From contig CAMZLV010000002.1 in the NCBI GenBank assembly GCA_947311835.1, forward strand, positions 1 through 43,788: a DNA stretch of 43,788 bases, written 5' to 3'. Every line of letters starts with the position of its first letter. Within the stretch, counting starts at the first letter, position 1. This DNA is from an uncultured Lutibacter sp. (GTDB lineage Bacteria; Bacteroidota; Bacteroidia; Flavobacteriales; Flavobacteriaceae). Below are positions 37,219 to 43,788 of the stretch, in pieces. Below the pieces are notes generated by a model. The model was not told where the DNA came from. It saw nothing but the letters and a program-made list of their open reading frames with translations, and made no database searches. The position numbers and the translations under genes are program-made.

Positions 37219-38397
37219 CTATTTAAATGCATTTTCACCAGTAATATCTAAACCAGTAATTAATAAATGAATATCATGTGTACCTTCATAAGTAACTACA
37301 CTTTCTAGGTTCATCATATGACGCAAAATTGAATATTCACCAGTAATTCCCATTGCACCTAATATTTGACGTGCATCACGAGCAATTTTAAGCGCCATAT
37401 CTACATTGTTACGCTTCGCCATTGATATTTGTGCTGAAGTTGCCTTACCTTCATTTCTTAGTGTTCCTAAACGCCATGTTAATAATTGCGCTTTTGTGAT
37501 TTCAGTAATCATTTCAGCCAATTTCTTTTGTTGCAATTGAAAACCAGCAATAGGTTTTCCAAATTGTGTTCTTTCTTTAGAATATCTTAAAGCCGTATCA
37601 TAACAATCCATTGCAGCACCAATTGCGCCCCAAGCAATACCATAACGAGCCGAATCTAAACAGCCTAAAGGTGCTCCTAATCCGCTTTTTTCTGGTAATA
37701 AATTTTCTTTAGGTACTTTTACATTGTCAAAAATTAATTCTCCAGTCGCCGATGCTCTTAATGACCATTTGTTATGCGTTTCAGGTGTAGAAAACCCTTC
37801 CATATCACGTTCAACAATTAAACCATGAATACGTCCTTCTTCATTTTTTGCCCATACAACTGCGATATCTGCAAAAGGTGAATTGGAAATCCATAATTTT
37901 GCTCCATTTAATAGATAATGATCACCCATATCCTTAAATTTAGTTTCCATTCCGCTCGGATTTGAACCATGATTTGGTTCAGTCAATCCAAAACAGCCAA
38001 TAAATTCACCACTTGCTAATTTTGGTAAAAATTTATTTTTTTGTGCTTCACTACCATATTTCCATATAGGATACATCACCAAAGAAGTTTGAACAGAAGC
38101 CGTAGAACGAACTCCAGAATCTCCTCTTTCTAATTCTTGCATAATTAATCCATAAGAAATTTGATCCAATCCCATTCCTCCATATTCTTCAGGAATGTAT
38201 GATCCAAAAGCACCGATTTCTGCTAAACCACTAATTATTTGTTTAGGAAATTCAGCCTTTTGACATGCTTCTTCAATAATTGGGGAAATATCTCTTTTTA
38301 CCCATTCACGTGCTGCATCACGAATTAACAGATGTTCTTCAGTAAGCAACTCATCTAAGTTGTAATAATCAGGTGCTTGATATAAATCTTGAGCCAT
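37219..38397 (-). CDS. acyl-CoA dehydrogenase (glutaryl-CoA dehydrogenase-like)
   Basis: GLTEPNHGSNPSGMET, LLNGAKLWISNSPFADIAVVWAKNEEG, YSKERTQFGKPIAGFQLQQKKLAEM, YEGTHDIHLLITGLDITG. Start MAQDLYQAPDYYNLDELLTEE at 38397 more likely than track 38424. Confidence 0.94.
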   Translation of the reverse strand: MAQDLYQAPDYYNLDELLTEEHLLIRDAAREWVKRDISPIIEEACQKAEFPKQIISGLAEIGAFGSYIPEEYGGMGLDQISYGLIMQELERGDSGVRSTASVQTSLVMYPIWKYGSEAQKNKFLPKLASGEFIGCFGLTEPNHGSNPSGMETKFKDMGDHYLLNGAKLWISNSPFADIAVVWAKNEEGRIHGLIVERDMEGFSTPETHNKWSLRASATGELIFDNVKVPKENLLPEKSGLGAPLGCLDSARYGIAWGAIGAAMDCYDTALRYSKERTQFGKPIAGFQLQQKKLAEMITEITKAQLLTWRLGTLRNEGKATSAQISMAKRNNVDMALKIARDARQILGAMGITGEYSILRHMMNLESVVTYEGTHDIHLLITGLDITGENAFK

Positions 38398-38499
38398 ATT
38401 GTTTTGTTTTGAAAGTTTCGCCAAAAATACAAATTATAGCCACTAGTTGTATTAAATTTTAATAAGAATACTTCCTTTCATGTTTAAAAATTAATTAAC

Positions 38500-38507
38500 T
38501 ATCTTTG
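38500..38507 (+). promoter_or_regulatory. -7 element TATCTTTG 5 nt before the rnpA ATG
   Basis: Matches TAnnTTTG; -33 not evident. Confidence 0.45.
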
Positions 38508-38512
38508 TTGAG

Positions 38513-38878
38513 ATGAAATTTACATTTGGGAAAGAAGAAAAACTAAAAAGTAAAAAGCAAATAGAACGCCTTTTTATTGAAGGAAAAGTGATAAAAGAAT
38601 TTCCAATACGCATGAAATTTTTAAAAATTGAAGACAATGATTTTCCTATAAAAGTGGCATTTTCTGTTCCAAAACGCAATTTCAAATTGGCGGTACATCG
38701 CAACAGAATAAAAAGAATGTTAAGAGAAACGTATAGATTAAACAAACATATTTTATTTGAAAATGACAAGAACAAATATGTAATTATGTTTATTTATATG
38801 GACAAATCAGAATGGAATTATGATGATTTAGAATCAAAAATGATTAGCGTATTAAATAAATTCATTAAAAAACATTGA
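38513..38878 (+). CDS. rnpA: ribonuclease P protein component
   Basis: FTFGKEEKLKSKKQIERLFIEGK, VAFSVPKRNFKLAVHRNRIKRMLRETYRLNK (RNR signature). Confidence 0.98.
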   Translation: MKFTFGKEEKLKSKKQIERLFIEGKVIKEFPIRMKFLKIEDNDFPIKVAFSVPKRNFKLAVHRNRIKRMLRETYRLNKHILFENDKNKYVIMFIYMDKSEWNYDDLESKMISVLNKFIKKH

Positions 38879-38906
38879 ACGAAACAGAATAATAAACAAC
38901 AATAGA

Positions 38907-39962
38907 ATGATAAAAAATAAATTAAAAAGTATTTTAATAACAGGAGGCGCAGGATTTATAGGCGCTAATTTTATTCCCTATTTTATAGCGAATAATCCCA
39001 CTCTACGTGTAATAAATTTAGACAAATTGACGTATGCAGGAGATTTATTAAATCTTAAAGAAATTGAAAATCATGAAAGATATGTTTTTGTAGAAGGCGA
39101 TATTTGTGATAGGAATTTAGTTGAAAAGTTATTCAAACAATACAACATTAAAGGTGTTGTTAATTTTGCTGCCGAATCACATGTTGATAACTCCATTTCT
39201 AATCCTGATGCATTTATAAAAACCAATGTTTTTGGTACATTCACTCTAATAGATGTAGCACGAAATTTTTGGATGGATGCTCCAAATAACTATAAAAAAG
39301 AATATCAAAACTGTCGTTTTCATCACGTTTCAACAGATGAAGTGTATGGCACTTTGGGTGAAACAGGTTTATTTACAGAAGAAACACCATACGCACCAAA
39401 TAGTCCGTATAGCGCGTCAAAAGCATCGTCAGACTTTGTAGTTCGAAGTTATTTTCATACCTATGGAATGAATGTTGTTACTACTAATTGTTCTAACAAT
39501 TATGGACCAAAACAGCATGATGAAAAATTGATTCCTACAATTATCAGAAAATGTCTATCTGAAGAAAACATTCCGATTTATGGTGATGGAACAAACATTA
39601 GAGACTGGCTCTATGTACTAGATCATTGTAAAGGAATAGAACTCGCTTATAAAACAGGTAAAACCGCTGAAACATATAATATTGGTGGAAAAAACGAACG
39701 GAACAATTTATATATAGTAGATACAATTTGTGCTATTTTAGATGAGTTACAGCCAAGAAAAAACGGAAAATTATATAAAGAATTAAAATCCTTTGTAACC
39801 GATAGACCTGGACACGACTTTAGATATGCTATTGATGCCTCTAAAATTGAAAATGAATTAGGTTGGAAAGCCGAAGAAAATTTTGAATCTGGAATTAGAA
39901 AAACAGTACTTTGGTACATAGAAAAGTATATGAAACAGTTTAATAAAAACAATAAAAAATGA
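38907..39962 (+). CDS. rfbB: dTDP-glucose 4,6-dehydratase
   Basis: [81 protein letters not shown]. Confidence 0.98.
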   Translation: MIKNKLKSILITGGAGFIGANFIPYFIANNPTLRVINLDKLTYAGDLLNLKEIENHERYVFVEGDICDRNLVEKLFKQYNIKGVVNFAAESHVDNSISNPDAFIKTNVFGTFTLIDVARNFWMDAPNNYKKEYQNCRFHHVSTDEVYGTLGETGLFTEETPYAPNSPYSASKASSDFVVRSYFHTYGMNVVTTNCSNNYGPKQHDEKLIPTIIRKCLSEENIPIYGDGTNIRDWLYVLDHCKGIELAYKTGKTAETYNIGGKNERNNLYIVDTICAILDELQPRKNGKLYKELKSFVTDRPGHDFRYAIDASKIENELGWKAEENFESGIRKTVLWYIEKYMKQFNKNNKK

Positions 39963-40822
39963 AAGGAATTATACTCGCAGGAGGATCTGGAACACGTTTA
40001 CATCCATTAACATTGGCAGTTAGTAAACAATTAATGCCAGTTTATGATAAACCGATGATTTATTATCCATTATCTACTTTAATGAGTGCTGGAATACGAG
40101 AAATATTAATCATATCAACACCTCAAGATACGCCATTATTTCAAAAATTATTAGGTGATGGTAAAAAATACGGATGTAAATTTGAATATGCAATTCAAGA
40201 ACAACCAAACGGATTGGCTGAAGCATTTATTATAGGAAAAGAATTTATAGGAAATGATAAAGTAGCTTTAATCTTAGGTGATAATATTTTTTATGGAACA
40301 GGATTATCAAGTCTTTTACAAGCCAATAACAACCCAGAAGGTGGAATTATTTATGCATATCATGTACAAGATCCTGAACGCTATGGAGTAGTTGAATTTA
40401 ATGATAGCGGTAAGGCAATTTCTATAGAAGAAAAACCAATTCATCCAAAGTCAAATTTTGCTGTTCCAGGAATCTATTTTTATGACAATGATGTAGTTGA
40501 AATTGCACAAAACATGAAACCAAGTAAAAGAGGGGAACTTGAAATAACAGATGTAAATAAAGAATATTTAAAAAGAGGAAAATTAAAAGTTTCTATTTTA
40601 GATAAAGGGACTGCTTGGCTTGATACAGGAACATTCAGTTCATTAATGCAAGCCTCACAGTTTGTGCAAGTTATAGAAGAACGACAAGGATTAAAAATTG
40701 GAGCGATAGAAGAAGCGGCTTTTAGAATGAATTTTATATCTTCAGACGAATTAAAATCGCTAGTACAACCTCTTTTAAAAAGCGGATATGGAAAACATTT
40801 ATTAAGTATTTTGGAAGAATAG
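39959..40822 (+). CDS. rfbA: glucose-1-phosphate thymidylyltransferase
   Basis: [46 protein letters not shown] overlap with rfbB. Confidence 0.98.
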   Translation: MKGIILAGGSGTRLHPLTLAVSKQLMPVYDKPMIYYPLSTLMSAGIREILIISTPQDTPLFQKLLGDGKKYGCKFEYAIQEQPNGLAEAFIIGKEFIGNDKVALILGDNIFYGTGLSSLLQANNNPEGGIIYAYHVQDPERYGVVEFNDSGKAISIEEKPIHPKSNFAVPGIYFYDNDVVEIAQNMKPSKRGELEITDVNKEYLKRGKLKVSILDKGTAWLDTGTFSSLMQASQFVQVIEERQGLKIGAIEEAAFRMNFISSDELKSLVQPLLKSGYGKHLLSILEE

Positions 40823-40823
40823 A

Positions 40824-41369
40824 ATGAAAGTTATAGAAACAAAGTTGAAAGGATGTTATATTATTGAACCTACTATTTTTAGTGATGATAGAGGTTATTT
40901 TTATGAAACATTTAACAAGCAAAAATTTGAAAAATTAATAGGTCAAACTGTTAATTTTGTTCAAGACAATGAATCATTTTCTTCAAGAGGAGTTTTACGT
41001 GGATTGCATTTTCAAAAAGGAGAATATGCACAAGCAAAATTAGTGCGTGTGCTTCAAGGCGCAGTATTAGACGTTGCTGTTGATATCAGAAAAAACTCCT
41101 CAACATTTGGCGAACACATAGCGGTAGAAATAACAGCTGAAAACAAAAAACAATTGTTCGTTCCACGAGGTTTTGCACATGGTTTTGTAGTGTTGAGCGA
41201 TACGGTAACATTTTTATATAAATGTGACAATTTTTATAATAAAGCATCAGAAGGAGGAATTATTTATAATGATAAAACGTTAAATATAGATTGGAAAATT
41301 CCTCAAAATGAATTGATAATTTCTGAAAAAGACGCAGTTTTACCAACTTTTGAAAAAGGTAATTTATGA
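40824..41369 (+). CDS. rfbC: dTDP-4-dehydrorhamnose 3,5-epimerase
   Basis: FSDDRGYFYETFNKQKFEKL, VLRGLHFQKG, AQAKLVRVLQGAVLDVAVDIRKNSSTFG, VPRGFAHGFVVLSD. Confidence 0.98.
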   Translation: MKVIETKLKGCYIIEPTIFSDDRGYFYETFNKQKFEKLIGQTVNFVQDNESFSSRGVLRGLHFQKGEYAQAKLVRVLQGAVLDVAVDIRKNSSTFGEHIAVEITAENKKQLFVPRGFAHGFVVLSDTVTFLYKCDNFYNKASEGGIIYNDKTLNIDWKIPQNELIISEKDAVLPTFEKGNL

Positions 41370-42247
41370 AAACAGTTTTAGTAACAGGAGCCAATGGTCA
41401 ATTAGGAATGTGTATAAAAGAAGTTGCTAAATCATACCAACATATAGAGTTTATTTATACCAATTCATCACAATTAGATATTACTGATAAAAATTTAGCT
41501 TCATCTTATTTTTCTGATAAAAACATAGATTACTGTATTAATTGTGCAGCATATACAGCAGTAGATAAAGCAGAAGAGGACACTGAAAACGCTTATAATA
41601 TTAATGTTAATGGAGTTCAAAATTTAGCAGAAATATGCAAAGAAAACAACACAATACTTATTCATATTTCTACAGATTTTGTTTTTGACGGAACTTCAAA
41701 AACACCATATAAAGAAACTGATACTCCTAACCCTAAAAGTGTTTACGGTGAAACCAAGTTAAAAGGAGAAAAACAAATACAACTTACAACAGACAAGTAT
41801 TTTATTATCCGTACATCATGGTTGTATTCTGAATATGGTAATAATTTTATGAAAACCATGCTTCGTCTTGGAGAAAAACTCCCGAAATTAGGCGTTGTAA
41901 ACGACCAACAAGGCACTCCAACGTATGCTAAAGATTTGGCAAAAATAATTTTACAGTTTATTGAAGCAACCAATTTAGATTTTGGAATCTATCATTATAG
42001 TAATGAAGGTGAAACAACTTGGTACGGTTTTGCTAAAGAAATATTTGAACAAAGTAAATTCACCAATTTAGAATTAAATGCAGTTACTAGCGTTGAATAT
42101 AAAACAGCAGCGCAACGACCAAGTTATAGCGTATTAAATACATCTAAAATTAAAAAAAGAGTGAATACAACAATACCAAATTGGAAAGAAAGCCTTAAAA
42201 TTGCATTAAAAAATTATAATAGCGCAAAAAACTATGAAAAAAATTAA
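41366..42247 (+). CDS. rfbD: dTDP-4-dehydrorhamnose reductase
   Basis: KTVLVTGANGQLGMCI, NCAAYTAVDKAEED, STDFVFDGTSKTPYKETDTPNPKSVYGETKLKGE, RTSWLYSEYGNNFMKTM. Confidence 0.97.
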   Translation: MKTVLVTGANGQLGMCIKEVAKSYQHIEFIYTNSSQLDITDKNLASSYFSDKNIDYCINCAAYTAVDKAEEDTENAYNINVNGVQNLAEICKENNTILIHISTDFVFDGTSKTPYKETDTPNPKSVYGETKLKGEKQIQLTTDKYFIIRTSWLYSEYGNNFMKTMLRLGEKLPKLGVVNDQQGTPTYAKDLAKIILQFIEATNLDFGIYHYSNEGETTWYGFAKEIFEQSKFTNLELNAVTSVEYKTAAQRPSYSVLNTSKIKKRVNTTIPNWKESLKIALKNYNSAKNYEKN

Positions 42248-43788
42248 AAATAAAGTAATTGCATCTTTTCTTATACTTGCAATTACAATATCGTTTTCTT
42301 ACAAGTCTGATTTTTTTGAAATAGCAAAGCAAATAGAGATTTACACAACGCTTTTTAAAGAATTAAACCTTTATTATGTAGATGAAATTAATCCTGCAGA
42401 AATAACTGAAAAAGCAATAAATAATGTATTGAGCAATCTTGATCCATATACACGTTTTTATGACGAGCAAGGAGTTGAAGATGCTAAGATAAGAAGAGAA
42501 GGACATTATGGAGGAATTGGAGCAACAATTGCTTATAGAAAAGGCAATTTAATAATAAGAGAAATTTATCAAGGCAGTCCAGCGCACAAATCAGGATTAA
42601 AAATAGGAGATGAAATTTTAAAGATAGATAATACAGTACTAAAAAATCAAGATCAAAATATTACAAGAGCAATGCTAAAAGGCTTGCCTGACACCACAAT
42701 AAAAGTACAGGTTAAAAGGCAAAACGAAACGTTAGATATAAATATTACTAGAGAAACAATAGAGATAAATCCAGTGCCGTTTTATCAAATGATAGATGAA
42801 GAAGTAGGATATATTACCCTTACTAAGTTTAATAAAAAAGCGTCAAGTGAAGTAAAAAAAGCATTTTTAGATTTAAAAAATCAAGGAATGAAAGAACTCA
42901 TCATTGATGTACGTCATAATCCTGGAGGTTTATTAAACGAAGTCATAAAAATTGTCAACTTTTTTATTCCAAAAGGGAAAACGGTTGTTACAACAAGAGC
43001 CAAAATTGCTAAATGGAGCAATGACCTTAAAACAAGGTTAAGTCCAATAGATACAGAAATACCAATAGTTATTTTAATTGATAATCGTTCGGCATCTGCA
43101 TCAGAGATTTTATCAGGTGCATTGCAAGATTATGATAGAGCGGTAATTATTGGTCAACGATCTTTTGGAAAAGGACTTGTACAGCGAAGCAGAAAATTAA
43201 CATACGGAACACAGTTAAAACTCACCATATCAAAGTATTATACTCCAAGTGGACGTTGTATTCAAGAGTTGGATTACACCAATAGAGACTCAAAAACAGG
43301 GAAAATACCAAAATTTTCTGACGGAGAAGTAACAGCATATAAAACAACAAATGGAAGAACCGTTTATGATGGAGGAGGTGTAACACCAGACATTGAAATC
43401 AAAAAACCAAAACAAACAAGTAGTACAAAAAAATTACTAAGTTCAGATGCTTTTTATAATTATATAACATCTTATTATTACAAAAATAGTTCAATAGAAA
43501 AACCAGAAAATTTTCAGTTGAATGAAAAGGAGTTTGCAGCCCTAAAAAATTATCTAAAAAACAATACAGATGATTTTCAGTTAAATTCAGAAAAATCACT
43601 CAAAAAAGTAGTAGAATTATTAAAAAAAGACGGATTGGACATTAAACCACAATACAAAACGTTACAAGAGCAGTTACAACTAGAAAAATTAGCATCTTTA
43701 GATAGTAATAAAGAAGAAATATTAGAAGAAATGACCAATAAAATAATGAATAGTTACTATTTTAAAGAAGGCGAATATCAACACAAAA
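42234..43788 (+). CDS. S41 family C-terminal processing peptidase (CtpA-like), truncated by the window end
   Basis: Manual translation from ATG 42234: MKKIKNKVIASFLILAITISFSYKSDFFEIAKQIEIYTTLFKELNLYYVDEINP...; PDZ GGIGATIAYRKGNLIIREIYQGSPAHKSGLKIGDEILKID; catalytic IDNRSASASEILSGALQDYDRAVIIGQRSFGKGLVQ. Open to 43788. Confidence 0.95.
   Translation, partial: MKKIKNKVIASFLILAITISFSYKSDFFEIAKQIEIYTTLFKELNLYYVDEINPAEITEKAINNVLSNLDPYTRFYDEQGVEDAKIRREGHYGGIGATIAYRKGNLIIREIYQGSPAHKSGLKIGDEILKIDNTVLKNQDQNITRAMLKGLPDTTIKVQVKRQNETLDINITRETIEINPVPFYQMIDEEVGYITLTKFNKKASSEVKKAFLDLKNQGMKELIIDVRHNPGGLLNEVIKIVNFFIPKGKTVVTTRAKIAKWSNDLKTRLSPIDTEIPIVILIDNRSASASEILSGALQDYDRAVIIGQRSFGKGLVQRSRKLTYGTQLKLTISKYYTPSGRCIQELDYTNRDSKTGKIPKFSDGEVTAYKTTNGRTVYDGGGVTPDIEIKKPKQTSSTKKLLSSDAFYNYITSYYYKNSSIEKPENFQLNEKEFAALKNYLKNNTDDFQLNSEKSLKKVVELLKKDGLDIKPQYKTLQEQLQLEKLASLDSNKEEILEEMTNKIMNSYYFKEGEYQHK

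Noticed and set aside
1-43788. CRISPR arrays, tRNA or rRNA genes, prophage, known defence systems other than TA
   Set aside because: No regularly spaced repeats, no cloverleaf or rRNA motifs noticed, and no Cas, restriction, phage structural or recombinase genes in the window; done by eye, so small RNAs could be missed.

Overview
AT-rich chromosomal segment from a Bacteroidota bacterium, most likely Flavobacteriaceae. This is inferred from TAnnTTTG -7 promoter elements, no obvious Shine-Dalgarno sites, T9SS type A sorting tails and PorZ. Most of the window is core or housekeeping: pgk, an aldo/keto reductase, a TIGR02757-like protein, trpS, an acyltransferase, hemolysin III, an M1 peptidase, an alpha-2-macroglobulin/pbpC pair, a LytTR/LytS-type pair, a CYTH protein, porZ-recO-TonB receptor, two large T9SS substrates (LamG-type and M14 carboxypeptidase), an acyl-CoA dehydrogenase, rnpA, rfbBACD, and an S41 protease cut by the right edge and absent from the ORF track. 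The accessory part is ~1.4-3.3 kb: two toxin-first TA modules in convergent orientation, the first bracketed by two identical 45-bp intergenic repeats. The least expected signal is a set of strong inverted repeats inside the first ~20-70 nt of several cistrons for exported or membrane proteins (17-bp stem at 657-695, 14-bp perfect stem at 16945-16980, weaker ones at 28384, 33746 and 42255). These are candidate start-proximal RNA elements, but this is a hypothesis that needs a shuffling control and comparative analysis. I found no clear new defence system, CRISPR array, IS element, tRNA or rRNA.
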